Shown here: piece after piece, positions 9,101 through 17,316 of the stretch
Layout of the letters: the number at the start of each line of letters is the position of its first letter
Numbering within the stretch: position 1 is the first letter of the stretch
Assembly (NCBI RefSeq): GCF_024585165.1
Contig: NZ_CP029008.1
Location: forward strand, 4,731,501 to 4,795,500
Direction: 5' to 3'
Length of the DNA: 64,000 nucleotides
Source of the DNA: Bradyrhizobium sp. WBOS07
GTDB lineage: Bacteria > Pseudomonadota > Alphaproteobacteria > Rhizobiales > Xanthobacteraceae
Notes under the pieces: generated by a model
The model's input: the letters and a program-made list of their open reading frames with translations, nothing else
Told to the model about the DNA's origin: nothing
Databases searched by the model: none
Translations under genes and position numbers: made by a program

Positions 9101-9536
9101 CCAGCACGCCGCCATGGGGCGAGGAGCCGTAGGCATTGCCGTGCTTGAGCGCGTCGCCGGAACGATCGACGCCGGGGCCCTTGCCGTACCAGAGTCCGAA
9201 CACGCCATCGACCTCGCGGTCGCGTTGCGTCTCGACCTGCTGCGAGCCGAGCACCGCGGTCGCCGCGAGGTCCTCGTTGACGGCCGGCAGAAACTCGATG
9301 CGGTCCCGCTTCAGGCGTTCCTGGATGCGCCAGAGTTCGAGATCAATGCCGCCGAGCGGTGAGCCGCGATAGCCGGAGATGAAGCCGGCGGTATTGAGAC
9401 CCGCGGCACGGTCGCGCCTCGCCTGGTCGAGCGCGATGCGGACGATGGCCTGCGTTCCCGTGAGGAAGACGCGGCCCTCGTCGCGGTCGTAGCGGTCGGA
9501 GAGCTGATAGCTGTCGAGTGACGGAATGGCGTCCAT
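6105..9536 (-). CDS. Indolepyruvate ferredoxin oxidoreductase, fused subunits
   Basis: A 1143-aa cytosolic enzyme that oxidatively decarboxylates aryl-pyruvates (indolepyruvate, phenylpyruvate) to aryl-acetyl-CoA, passing electrons to ferredoxin; it serves aromatic amino-acid breakdown. Order: an N-terminal pyrimidine-type domain (SGYRGSPLGGID), a TPP-binding domain (CSGCPHNIST near 435; GEGTYYHSGS), a cysteine-rich Fe-S part (VCEGCGDCSVESNC, then CNKDFSCLNGFCP), and a C-terminal POR-gamma domain (VTGVGGTGVITVG). This is the one-chain form found in proteobacteria, not the two-subunit archaeal IorAB. Start ATG 9536. The divergent Lrp gene at 9689 is the likely regulator. Confidence 0.93.
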   Translation of the reverse strand: MDAIPSLDSYQLSDRYDRDEGRVFLTGTQAIVRIALDQARRDRAAGLNTAGFISGYRGSPLGGIDLELWRIQERLKRDRIEFLPAVNEDLAATAVLGSQQVETQRDREVDGVFGLWYGKGPGVDRSGDALKHGNAYGSSPHGGVLVVAGDDHGCVSSSMPHQSDVAFMSWFMPTLHPASVGEYLAFGEYGYALSRFSGMWVGFKAISEIVEAGASVTLRPPRAFRTPDFTPPPDGLHYRWPDLPGPQIEERLEAKKHAVYAFAKANPIDRHIYDIPDATYGIVTTGKAHLDLMEALRLMGLDEAACRRIGIDVYKVGMVWPLALHDAMAFVKGKREILVVEEKRGIIESQFKEYFYDYPGSKPERMVGKHDETGARLISWIGELSPRALASVLARRLDPMFPGLNLAARAAALLPEAARSINVAGATRTPYFCSGCPHNISTKVPEGSKALAGIGCHFMASWMDRETSSLIQMGGEGVNWAASSRFTGRKHVFQNLGEGTYYHSGSMAIRQAIAAGANITYKILFNDAVAMTGGQPVDGPVSVHAIAHSVRAEGVRRIALVSDDPAQFSPADLPDGVTIHPREAMDAVQRELRDIPGVSVLIYQQTCATEKRRRRKRGQMADPRRFAYINDLVCEGCGDCSVESNCLSVEPKETPFGRKRQINLSACNKDFSCLNGFCPSFVTVEGATRRKKSASQIDAIGHAAALPLPSSVSLDRPYDLLVTGVGGTGVITVGALIGMAAHLERRGVSVLDFTGFAQKFGPVLSYIRLAPDPEALHQVRIDQGAADALIGCDLVVSSSPKASGTYRRGTRAAVNTAEMPTGDVVRFRDADLASAARLGAIGRVVGEHNLATINANALAERLLGDAVYANIIMLGFAWQGGLVPISLQALLRAIELNGVAVERNKQAFAWGRIAAADPDFLPKATEAPEVETLDQLIDRRADFLTAYQDSAYAARYRATVARIRSAEAALNSEALTEAVARALFKLMAYKDEYEVARLHMQSGFLDELKREFEDGFSVQYHLAPPFLPSERDARGRPRKRAFGQWIQMPLAILARLKGLRGTPFDPFGHTRERRTERDLIAWYEALIERMLGELDAARLPDLVAIARAPMDIRGYGPVKEAAIASVKAEVDSLLARPTALRAA

Positions 9537-9609
9537 GGCAGACCTCGCGCGGCACCCTGCCGAATAATGGAAGGGTATGCCCGAAGCCTTGGTAGTTCTT
9601 ACCTATTCA

Positions 9610-9638
9610 TTCGCAAGGAAGGCGATTTATGGTATAAT
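9610..9638 (+). promoter_or_regulatory. Candidate sigma-70 promoter for the Lrp gene
   Basis: A perfect TATAAT at 9633-9638 with a weak -35 (TTCGCA, 9610-9615) 17 bases upstream. The block GGTATAATTTTTCATATCC is near-palindromic and could be an Lrp self-regulation site. About 50 bases upstream of the Lrp start. Confidence 0.45.
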
Positions 9639-9688
9639 TTTTCATATCCATGGGGATTTTGGTAGGGTCGACTGAATTGTGAGGTTCC

Positions 9689-10144
9689 ATGATTGAAGAC
9701 CAGGACACCCGGATTCTCGCCCACCTCCAGAAGGACGGCCGCGCCACCAACCAGCAACTGGCGGAGGAGGTCGGCATGTCCACCTCCGCCTGCTGGCGCC
9801 GGGTGCGCGCGCTGGAGGAAGCTGGCGTCATTCAGGGCTATGCGGCCCTGGTCGCGCGCGAGCAGGCAGGGTTTGCGATGTCGGCCATCCTCCATGTCTC
9901 GCTGGAGCGGCACGACGCGAAGTTCGTCGACGAATTCGTCGCCAGGGTCACGCGGCGCCGCGAAGTGCTGGAGTGCTTTGCGACCACGGGCGACGCCGAC
10001 TACCATCTGCGCGTCGTCGTGCAGGATATGGCGGCCTATAACCGCTTCCTCGACGAGTTCATGTTTCGCATCCCCGGCATCCGCTATGTCCGCAGCAACG
10101 TGGTGTTGAAAGAGATCAAGTCGAGCGTCGCGCTGCCGTTTTGA
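9689..10144 (+). CDS. Lrp/AsnC-family transcriptional regulator
   Basis: A 151-aa feast/famine regulator. An N-terminal helix-turn-helix (DTRILAHLQKDGR, NQQLAEEVGMS, CWRRVRALEEAGVI) is followed by a RAM/AsnC ligand-binding domain (about 70-145; ECFATTGDADYHLRVV). ATG 9689 has GAGG 4 bases upstream. It is divergent from the indolepyruvate oxidoreductase, so it probably senses an aromatic amino acid or its keto acid and switches that gene, as BkdR-like Lrp proteins do for their neighbours. The effector is inferred from context only. Confidence 0.93.
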   Translation: MIEDQDTRILAHLQKDGRATNQQLAEEVGMSTSACWRRVRALEEAGVIQGYAALVAREQAGFAMSAILHVSLERHDAKFVDEFVARVTRRREVLECFATTGDADYHLRVVVQDMAAYNRFLDEFMFRIPGIRYVRSNVVLKEIKSSVALPF

Positions 10145-10172
10145 GACGCGGGAGGCGCCTTTGTGTGGGCAA

Positions 10173-10250
10173 AGCGTGGGGTGGGCAAAGGCGCGTTCGC
10201 GCCGAGCCTACCATCTCGCCTTGATTTGCGAAAGTGGTGGGCACGCTTCC
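10173..10250. repeat. Decayed copy of the GGTGGGCAAA / GTGGGCACG repeat
   Basis: Pieces of the same repeat as 1686-1777 (GGGGTGGGCAAAGGCGC at 10178-10194, then GTGGGCACGCTTCC at 10237-10250), but the outer right arm is missing and the arms no longer pair fully. It lies between convergent genes. Confidence 0.55.
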
Positions 10251-10266
10251 GCCTTCCCTCTGCGAG

Positions 10267-11625
10267 CTAATCCCGTGGCCGGACCTTCCAGGCACCGGCC
10301 GCCGGCCGCTCGAGCCCGAGATTCTCCCGGAGCGTCTTGCCACAATAGTCCTTCTGGAACAGGCCGCGGCGTTGCAGCTCCGGCACGATATGCCGGACGA
10401 AATCGGCGTAGGAGCCGGGCACGCAGGTCGCGGCGATGACAAATCCGTCGCAGCCGCGCTCGACGAACATCTCCTCCAACTTGTCGGCGATCTCCTTGGG
10501 GCCGCCGACCATCGCATCCTGGACCTGGCCGCGGCCGGAGAAAGTGACGAAGTCGCGCGCGCTCGGATTGCTCTTGCCGGACGCCTTCAGCACGCCATCG
10601 CGGATGCCCAGAATGCCCTGCATGCTCTTCAATTCGTCCGTCGTCAGCGGCTCGTCGAGGCCCTTGGAGGCAAAGTCGTAGTTGAGTGCTTCGGCAAGCA
10701 GCGACAGGGCGTCGATCTCAAGCGGCAGCTTGTTGATCAGCGCCATCTTGTCCTCGGCCTCCGCCCGGGTCGCTGCGCAGACCGGCGTCGTCAGATTGCA
10801 AAGGAACATCTGGTCGGGATCGCGGCCGGTCTTGGCGGCTTCGTTGCGCACGGCCGCATAGCCCTCCTTGGCAGCAGTGAGATTTCGCGCGGCCGTGAAG
10901 ATCACCTCGCCCCATCGGCCCGCAAAGCGCTGGCCGCGGCCGGAGGCGCCGGCCTGGATGATCACGGGATGGCCCTGTTGCGAGCGCGGCACGGTGAACG
11001 GTCCGCGCGACTTGAAGGCCGGTCCCTTGTGATCGAGCCGCTTCACCTTGCTCGGATCGGCGAAGCGGCCGCTTTGCTTGTCCATGATGAGCGCGCCGTC
11101 TTCCCAGGTGTCCCAGTGACCGAGCACCACCTCCATGAACTCGTCGGCGCGGTCGTAGCGGGAATCGTGTTCGGGATGCGAATCCCGGCCCATGTTAAGG
11201 GCTTCGCCGTCATTGAGCGAGGTCACGACGTTCCAGCCCGCCCGCCCGCCGGACATCAGATCGAGCGTTGCGAAACGGCGTGCGACGTCGAAGGGTTCGT
11301 AGTAAGTTGTCGAGCAGGTCGCGCCAAGGCCGAGCTTGTCGGTGACCATGCCCATCGTGGTCAGCACGATCAGCGGATCCATCTTCACGCAGCGGATGCC
11401 GTATTCGACGGTGTGGGCGTGGTCGTTGCCGTAGCGGTCCGGCATCGCCAGGCGATCGTCGAAGAAGGCCATGTGGAATTTGCCGGCTTCGAGAATTCTG
11501 GCGATCTCCTGATAATAGTCGGCCGACATCGAATCGTCGCGCGAGTCCGGATGCCGCCAGGAGCTCGGCAGGTTGGTGCAGTTCTGCGCCTGGAGGAAGC
11601 CGACCAGGACCATCTGTCGCGTCAT
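10267..11625 (-). CDS. LLM-class flavin-dependent monooxygenase (NtaA/SnaA/DszA family)
   Basis: A 452-aa FMNH2-dependent monooxygenase of the bacterial luciferase superfamily, NtaA branch, which attacks organosulfur compounds, amines or aminopolycarboxylates. It shows FHMAFFDDR near residue 48, GRAGWNVVTS (the FMN phosphate region) near 145, YDRADEFMEV, and QAGASGRGQRFAGRWGEVIF, all characteristic of this branch. Start ATG 11625 has GGGAG 8 bases upstream. No flavin reductase is beside it, so reduced flavin must come from elsewhere. It stands alone apart from a possible 63-codon frame just upstream. Substrate unknown. Confidence 0.9.
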   Translation of the reverse strand: MTRQMVLVGFLQAQNCTNLPSSWRHPDSRDDSMSADYYQEIARILEAGKFHMAFFDDRLAMPDRYGNDHAHTVEYGIRCVKMDPLIVLTTMGMVTDKLGLGATCSTTYYEPFDVARRFATLDLMSGGRAGWNVVTSLNDGEALNMGRDSHPEHDSRYDRADEFMEVVLGHWDTWEDGALIMDKQSGRFADPSKVKRLDHKGPAFKSRGPFTVPRSQQGHPVIIQAGASGRGQRFAGRWGEVIFTAARNLTAAKEGYAAVRNEAAKTGRDPDQMFLCNLTTPVCAATRAEAEDKMALINKLPLEIDALSLLAEALNYDFASKGLDEPLTTDELKSMQGILGIRDGVLKASGKSNPSARDFVTFSGRGQVQDAMVGGPKEIADKLEEMFVERGCDGFVIAATCVPGSYADFVRHIVPELQRRGLFQKDYCGKTLRENLGLERPAAGAWKVRPRD

Positions 11626-11813
11626 GCTGTTCTCCCTTCCGTCACACCAGACCGAGGCCGGTGTCGAGCCGCTATTCCCTCGCCAGCGCGCAGCCTCCTG
11701 TCGCGCAGGCACTGTTGCGCGCGCAGGCCTTCGATCTCGCCGGGATAGGAGACGCCCGGCGGGAGCAGGACCGCGCTGATTTGCGTGAGACGATCGGCCT
11801 TGGCGATCGGCAT
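11622..11813 (-). CDS. Possible small upstream ORF coupled to the monooxygenase
   Basis: A 63-residue frame beginning MPIAKADRLTQISAVLLPP whose TGA overlaps the ATG of the monooxygenase (ATGA), the usual geometry of translational coupling. There is no good Shine-Dalgarno, the C-terminal half is Arg-rich like a non-coding frame, and I recognise no family. It may instead be the remnant of a longer gene. Weak call. Confidence 0.22.
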   Translation of the reverse strand: MPIAKADRLTQISAVLLPPGVSYPGEIEGLRAQQCLRDRRLRAGEGIAARHRPRSGVTEGRTA

Positions 11814-12107
11814 GGCGTTCCCGGAGATTCCTGCCCTTCGCGGACAATGGTTGTTGAGGCCATCGTCTCAAAGCGCAGTTGCGATATCAACCGGCTGTAA
11901 ACCAATACAGGGCTGCAAATTCCAAGAGAGACCGCCTTCGGTGGAGGAATCGTCCACGCTGCGGTATTTTCCGGCAGTCTGGCGCGGTCGTTCGCAGCTC
12001 GTTCACTTTGATTGACAGTTTGCAGCGCGCAATAACCACCATTTAGGCGATGGGCCTTCATAAGGTCACCTGGGAAAAACAGGCAGAATGCCCCGGGAGC
12101 TGAGATC
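11626..12107. other. Intergenic region with no convincing gene
   Basis: About 480 bases between the divergent monooxygenase and GGDEF-EAL genes. Apart from the weak 63-residue frame at 11622-11813 I see no gene. The right half (about 11860-12060) is less GC-rich and should hold both promoters; no clear boxes were found. Confidence 0.5.
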
Positions 12108-15100
12108 GTGACGACGACACTCGCGCGCACCTTTGCGGCGCTGAGCGCCATCAACGAAGCGATTCTCTATGCGACATCGCCGGACGAGCTGTACCAGAAG
12201 GTCTGCGACGCCGGGTTCTCCAGCGGGGATTTCCTGGCCGTCGCCGTGTTCCTGGTCGAACCGGACGGCCGCCGCTTGCGGTTCGCGGCCGGCTCCGGCG
12301 ACGACCTCCCGCGGCTGCGCTCGATCATGGTCACGGCGGAGTCCGGCACGCCTGAAGGATCGGGCGTCGGGGGCGAGGCGTTTCGCGAGCAGAAGCTGTG
12401 CATCAGCAACGATTACCTCAACGATCCGCGCTCGGTGGCGTGGCGCGAGGGCGCCGCTTCGGCCCATATCGGCGCGGCCGCCGCGCTGCCGCTGCTCTGC
12501 AACGGCAAGAGCGTCGGCGTGCTGTATGTGACCCGAAGCGAACCCAATTCGCTGGACGACGAGATGGTGTCGCTGTTCGAGCGCATGTCGGCCAACATTT
12601 CCTACGCTCTGGACAATTTCGCGCGTGAGACCGCGCGGCAAACCAGCGAACGGGCGACGCGGCGGCTCAATCGCATGTTTGGCGCGCTCAGCGCCACCAA
12701 CGAGGCCATCCTGCGCGCCAAGACCGAGCAGGAGCTCTATCAGCGCGTCTGTGATGCCTCCGTTCATGGCGGCAAATCCCTCTCGACCGTCATTTTGCTG
12801 AAGGAGCCGGATTCCGATTGGCTGAAGCCAGCTGCGGGTACCGGCCAGAACCTGGAATTGGTTGCTCGAACCCGGTACTCCGTCGATCCGGAGAATCCGT
12901 ATGGCCGCGGCATTACAGGGGAAGTATTCCGCTCGCAGAAGCCGTGCCTGGAAGACGATCTGCCCGGTCGCACCAAGGGGACGCCGTGGGAGCAGGCCAA
13001 TATCAATACCGGCGTCGCCGCCTGCGTCGCCGCTCCTCTGATCAAGCATGGTCAGAGCGTCGGCGTCATGCTGTCCTTCATCAGCCGGTCCTGGGCCAAA
13101 GACGAAGAAGTCGTCGCGCTGATGCTGCGGCTTGCCGAGAATGTCTGCTTTGCTCTCGACAATTTCGATCGTGAGTCCGAGAAGACCCGGATCGCGGTCG
13201 AGGAGGAGCGCCTGGCGCGCATGTATGCCGCGCTCAGCGCCACGAACGAAGCCATCCTGCGCGCTCACTCGCGTACCGAGCTGTTCGATCTCGTCTGCGA
13301 GGCGACCGCCAAGGGCGCCAAGTTCACCTCGGCCAACATCGCGCTGGTCGACCATGACGCCGAGCTGCTGCGCGTCGTCGCCTGTTACGGGCCGAATGCG
13401 AACGAGGTTCGCAACTTCAAGTTCTCCACCTCCGAGCAGGTGCCGGAAGGCCGCGGCCTGACCGGCACCGCCTATCGTACGCGCCGGCCCGCCGTCAGCA
13501 ACGACGTGCTCGCGGACGAGCGCATTGCGCCGTGGCACGCCAGCGCACGCCGCACCGGAATCGCATCCTCCGCCGCCCTGCCGCTGTTCAGCGGCGACCG
13601 GGTCGAGGGCGTGTTCCTGTTCAACTCTCCGGAGGTCGGTACCTTCACGGACGAATTCGTCGAGTTGCTGAGCAGGCTCCAGGCCAATGTCGCCTTCGCC
13701 CTGGAAGGCTTCGATCGCGCCGAGGAGAAGGCGCAGGCCGACAGGCAGCGCAATCGCCTGAGCGGGATGTTCGAGGCGCTGAGCGCAACCAATGAGGCCA
13801 TCATCCGCGCCAAGACGCGCGAGGAGCTGTTCGAGGCCGCCTGCCAGGCCGGCGTCCTCGGCGACGTGTTCGCTTCGGCCACGATCGGCATCATCGACAG
13901 GGACAACGAAGTGCTTCGTGTCGCCGCAGTAAAGGGACGTCTGAAGGAGCAGATGGTCGGGCGCACCTGCAATCTTGCCGCCGGCCATCCCGAGGGTCAG
14001 GGCATCATCGGGATGTCGATCCGGACCCGCCGGCCCAGCGTCATGAATGACTACCTCAACGACCCGCGCTCGATGCACTGGCGGACGAAGGCGATTGAGG
14101 ACGGAACGCGGGCTGCCGCCAGCTTTCCGCTCCTGAAAGCAGGCCAGGAGCCGATCGGCATCCTGCTTTTCCTTGCGACCGAAGACAACACGTTCACGCC
14201 AGATCTGGTCGAATTGCTTGGACGCCTCGCCGAGAACGTGTCGTTCGCGCTCGACAACTTCGACCGGGCCGAGGAGAAGGCTCGCACCGAGGCGCAGAAG
14301 GAGCGGCTGACACGCATGTTCGCGGCCCTGAGCGCGACCAACGAGGCGATCATGCGGGCGAAGTCGCGCGCCGAGCTGTTCGATCTCGTGTGTCTCGCGG
14401 CCTCGAATGGTGCCAAGTTCACGTCGACGACCATCGCGCTGGCCAGCGCCGAGAGCGATCAGCTGGAAATCGTGGCGAGCGCGGGCCCGTCTGCCGATAC
14501 CACGCGCAACGTCCGCCTCTCCATCGATCCGGAGCGGCCTGAAGGGCGCGGGATGAGCGGCACGGCGTTCCGCACGCGCCAGCCCTGCATCAGCAACGAC
14601 TATCTGAACGATGATCGCGTCCGCGCCTTCCACGCCATCGTGCGCAGCGACGGCGCGCGCTCGGGCGCGGCATTTCCGCTCATCGTGCACGACCAGGCCG
14701 TCGGCGTCATGATCTACATGTCGACCGAGCCCGGCACATTCACGGCCGAGTTCGTCGAGCTGTTGCAGCGTCTCGCCGACAACGTCTCGTTTGCGATGGA
14801 GAATTTCGATCGCGCCGACGCCAAGAACCAGGCGGACGAGCGGATCGAATACCTCGCCTCGCATGACAGCCTGACCGACCTTCCGAACCGCGAGACCTTC
14901 AACGGGCTCCTGCGCGAGGCGATCGCCGAGGCAGAGCGTCACGATCACCGCTTTGCGGTGCTGTTCATCGATCTCGACCGCTTCAAGGTCATCAACGATT
15001 CGCTGGGGCACGAGGCCGGCGACCTGCTTCTGCTCGAAGTGGCGAACCGCCTGCGCGGCGCGCTGCGGGCAAGCGACGTGGTGGCGCGGCTCGGCGGCGA

Positions 15101-16223
15101 CGAGTTCGTGGTGATCCTCGACCAGTGCGGCAGGATCGATGACGTCCAGCGCATCGCGACCGAGCTCTTGACTGCACTCGCCCAGCCCATGGAGCTGGCC
15201 GGGCACGAATGTCACACCACGGCGTCGATCGGCATCGCGATGTATCCGGCCAACGGTGCCGACGCGCAGACGCTGACCAAGAACGCCGACATGGCGATGT
15301 ATCTCGCCAAGGAAGACGGCAAGAATGGCTATCGCTTCTTCTCCAAGGAAGTGAAGACCCAGTCGATCGAAAGGCTGTCGCTGGAGAGCGCGCTGCGCCG
15401 GGCGCTGGAGCGCGGGCAGTTCTCGCTGAACTACCAGCCCAAGGTGGAGATGGAGACCGGCCAGATCACCGGCGTGGAAGCGTTGCTGCGCTGGGCCCAC
15501 CCCGATCTCGGCAACGTCTCGCCGGCGCAGTTCATTCCGCTCGCGGAAGAAACCGGACTGATCGTGCCGATCGGCCGCTGGGTGCTCAACGAGGCCTGCG
15601 CGCAGGCCATGGCCTGGCAGCGCAGCGGCCTGTTACCGTTGTCGATGGCGGTCAACCTGTCGCCGCGGCAGTTCGCCGACGAGCATCTGTTGCAGGACGT
15701 CGACGAGGCGCTGGCGGCCAGCGGCATGTCGCCGGTGCTGCTCCAGCTCGAAGTCACCGAGAGCATGATGATGCGCAATGTCGGCCGCGCCCTCAAGGTG
15801 CTCGACGCCATCCAAAGCCGCGGCATTCGCCTCGCCATCGACGATTTCGGCACCGGCTATTCGTCGATGTCGCTGATGAAGCACTTCCCGATCGACACCA
15901 TCAAGATCGACCGCTCCTTCGTGCGGGACCTGCCGCAGGATTCGGAAGACCAGGCGATCGCGCAGGCGATCATCAGCATGGGCAAGGCGCTCGGCATGAC
16001 CGTCGTCGCCGAAGGCGTCGAGAACGCCGAGCAGGAGGCGTTCCTGCGCGCCCATGGCTGCGACGAGATGCAGGGCTTCCTCGTCTCAAAACCCCTGCCG
16101 GCGCGGCAGATGGCCGAGCTGCTGCGGCCGATGGTCCTGCCTGTCGCCCCGCCGCTCCAGCCGGAGCCGGACGCTGCCGCCACGGAAGCCGCGGCGTCAC
16201 GGCTGAAACGCGCCGCCGTCTGA
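12108..16223 (+). CDS. Five-GAF GGDEF-EAL cyclic-di-GMP enzyme
   Basis: A 1371-aa, apparently soluble protein that should make and/or break cyclic di-GMP under sensory control. Five GAF units of about 183 residues begin near residues 8, 185, 367, 549 and 733; units 2-5 open with a near-copy of RLxRMFxALSATNEAIxRA, and units 1-4 or 5 share IRTRRPxxSNDYLND-like and SFALDNFDRAEEKA-like stretches. A GGDEF domain follows (about 915-1080) with intact GGDEF, then an EAL domain (about 1100-1345) with intact VEALLRW, DDFGTGYSS and AEGVE, so both activities look possible. No membrane segment. GTG start at 12108. The repeats are diverged but clearly related, pointing to internal duplication. Ligands of the GAF units are unknown. 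Confidence 0.93.
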   Translation: MTTTLARTFAALSAINEAILYATSPDELYQKVCDAGFSSGDFLAVAVFLVEPDGRRLRFAAGSGDDLPRLRSIMVTAESGTPEGSGVGGEAFREQKLCISNDYLNDPRSVAWREGAASAHIGAAAALPLLCNGKSVGVLYVTRSEPNSLDDEMVSLFERMSANISYALDNFARETARQTSERATRRLNRMFGALSATNEAILRAKTEQELYQRVCDASVHGGKSLSTVILLKEPDSDWLKPAAGTGQNLELVARTRYSVDPENPYGRGITGEVFRSQKPCLEDDLPGRTKGTPWEQANINTGVAACVAAPLIKHGQSVGVMLSFISRSWAKDEEVVALMLRLAENVCFALDNFDRESEKTRIAVEEERLARMYAALSATNEAILRAHSRTELFDLVCEATAKGAKFTSANIALVDHDAELLRVVACYGPNANEVRNFKFSTSEQVPEGRGLTGTAYRTRRPAVSNDVLADERIAPWHASARRTGIASSAALPLFSGDRVEGVFLFNSPEVGTFTDEFVELLSRLQANVAFALEGFDRAEEKAQADRQRNRLSGMFEALSATNEAIIRAKTREELFEAACQAGVLGDVFASATIGIIDRDNEVLRVAAVKGRLKEQMVGRTCNLAAGHPEGQGIIGMSIRTRRPSVMNDYLNDPRSMHWRTKAIEDGTRAAASFPLLKAGQEPIGILLFLATEDNTFTPDLVELLGRLAENVSFALDNFDRAEEKARTEAQKERLTRMFAALSATNEAIMRAKSRAELFDLVCLAASNGAKFTSTTIALASAESDQLEIVASAGPSADTTRNVRLSIDPERPEGRGMSGTAFRTRQPCISNDYLNDDRVRAFHAIVRSDGARSGAAFPLIVHDQAVGVMIYMSTEPGTFTAEFVELLQRLADNVSFAMENFDRADAKNQADERIEYLASHDSLTDLPNRETFNGLLREAIAEAERHDHRFAVLFIDLDRFKVINDSLGHEAGDLLLLEVANRLRGALRASDVVARLGGDEFVVILDQCGRIDDVQRIATELLTALAQPMELAGHECHTTASIGIAMYPANGADAQTLTKNADMAMYLAKEDGKNGYRFFSKEVKTQSIERLSLESALRRALERGQFSLNYQPKVEMETGQITGVEALLRWAHPDLGNVSPAQFIPLAEETGLIVPIGRWVLNEACAQAMAWQRSGLLPLSMAVNLSPRQFADEHLLQDVDEALAASGMSPVLLQLEVTESMMMRNVGRALKVLDAIQSRGIRLAIDDFGTGYSSMSLMKHFPIDTIKIDRSFVRDLPQDSEDQAIAQAIISMGKALGMTVVAEGVENAEQEAFLRAHGCDEMQGFLVSKPLPARQMAELLRPMVLPVAPPLQPEPDAAATEAAASRLKRAAV

Positions 16224-16240
16224 CAGTTGCGGCTCGTTCA

Positions 16241-16262
16241 CCTCTCCCGCCAGCGGGAGAGG
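16241..16262. terminator. Hairpin after the GGDEF-EAL gene
   Basis: Perfect 10-bp stem CCTCTCCCGC / GCGGGAGAGG with a 2-base centre, 18 bases past the stop codon. There is no T-run, so it is either a weak terminator or a short dispersed palindrome; a similar one lies at 43712-43732. Confidence 0.45.
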
Positions 16263-16304
16263 GAGCGCAGCTCCCATGTGTCGATCAGACCTGATCAAAA
16301 GGCC

Positions 16305-17297
16305 CTATCGCGCCCTGAACGGATGTGCCTTCTGGTGCCAGGCCCAGGCGGTGCGGATCACATTCGCCAGGTCGGAGTGACGCGGCACGAAGTTCAGCAC
16401 CTTTCTCGCTGCCGACGGATCTGCGACCAGATACGTGGGATCGCCGGCGCGCCGCGGCTTGACGGTGTGCGGTACCTCGCGCCCGGTCTCCTGCCGGATG
16501 GCGTCGAGGATCTGGCGCACCGAGAATCCGGCGCCGGTGCCGAGGTTGAAGCTGCCGCCGGCGTGTCCGCCTTCCAGAAGCTTCAGCGCCGCGACATGCG
16601 CCGCCGCGAGGTCGGTGACGTGGATGTAGTCGCGGATCGCGGTGCCGTCGGGCGTGGCGTAATCGTCGCCGAACACGGCGAAGTCGACATGTCCCTGAAG
16701 CGCCATCATCGCGCGCGGAATGAGATGGGTTTCGTTGTCGCGCAGTTCCCCGATGCCACCGCCCGGATCGGCGCCGCTGGCGTTGAAATAGCGCAGGCAG
16801 AACGCGCCGAAGCCATAGGCGGTGCGATAATCAGCGAGCATCCGCTCGATCATCAACTTCGAGGCGCCGTACGGATTGATCGGCGCGCAGGGGAAGTCTT
16901 CCGGCAGCTCCTTGGAATCGGCGTTGCCATAGACCGCGCCGGTCGAGGAGAAGACGATGCGATGGCAGTTCGCGTTGCGCATCGCCTGCAACAGCGACAG
17001 CGTTCCCTGCACGTTGTTGACATAATATTTCTGCGGGTCGGTCATGGACTCGCCGACCAGGCTCGCCGCCGCGAAATGCATCACCGCCGTGATCTTGTGG
17101 TCGGCGAAGGCGCGTGCCAGCGCCGTGCCGTCCAGCAGATCGCCCGTGACCAGGGGACCTGCGACGAAGCTGCGATGGCCTGTCGAGAGATTGTCATAAA
17201 CGACGGGCTGATAGCCGGCGGCGGTCAATGCGCGGCAGGCATGCGAGCCAATATAGCCCGCGCCTCCTGTGACGAGGACAGTCGGTCGATCGGTCAT
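16305..17297 (-). CDS. galE: UDP-glucose 4-epimerase
   Basis: A 330-aa cytosolic NAD-dependent enzyme that interconverts UDP-glucose and UDP-galactose, supplying galactose for polysaccharides. The Rossmann start VTGGAGYIGSHACRAL (residues 7-22), the FAAASLVGES loop, the SSTGAVYG serine motif and the catalytic Y-x-x-x-K in PYGASK are all present. It is 19 bases downstream of the WecG-type gene and on the same strand, so it probably belongs to the polysaccharide operon exoP-like/wecG-like/galE. Related UDP-sugar epimerases are possible, but the length and motifs suit GalE. Confidence 0.92.
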   Translation of the reverse strand: MTDRPTVLVTGGAGYIGSHACRALTAAGYQPVVYDNLSTGHRSFVAGPLVTGDLLDGTALARAFADHKITAVMHFAAASLVGESMTDPQKYYVNNVQGTLSLLQAMRNANCHRIVFSSTGAVYGNADSKELPEDFPCAPINPYGASKLMIERMLADYRTAYGFGAFCLRYFNASGADPGGGIGELRDNETHLIPRAMMALQGHVDFAVFGDDYATPDGTAIRDYIHVTDLAAAHVAALKLLEGGHAGGSFNLGTGAGFSVRQILDAIRQETGREVPHTVKPRRAGDPTYLVADPSAARKVLNFVPRHSDLANVIRTAWAWHQKAHPFRAR

Positions 17298-17316
17298 GTC
17301 GTCTTGTGCTCTTCTC

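Noticed and set aside
6330..9362. A 1010-codon open frame antisense to the indolepyruvate oxidoreductase gene
   Set aside because: It is the mirror of a well-supported gene in GC-rich DNA, with His/Arg/Asp-rich low-quality sequence and no domain. Such long shadows are common at this GC content.
12066..15500. A 1144-codon open frame antisense to the five-GAF protein gene
   Set aside because: Composition is that of a codon-mirror frame, and it repeats about every 550 bases only because the real gene has five repeats. No domain or start signal.
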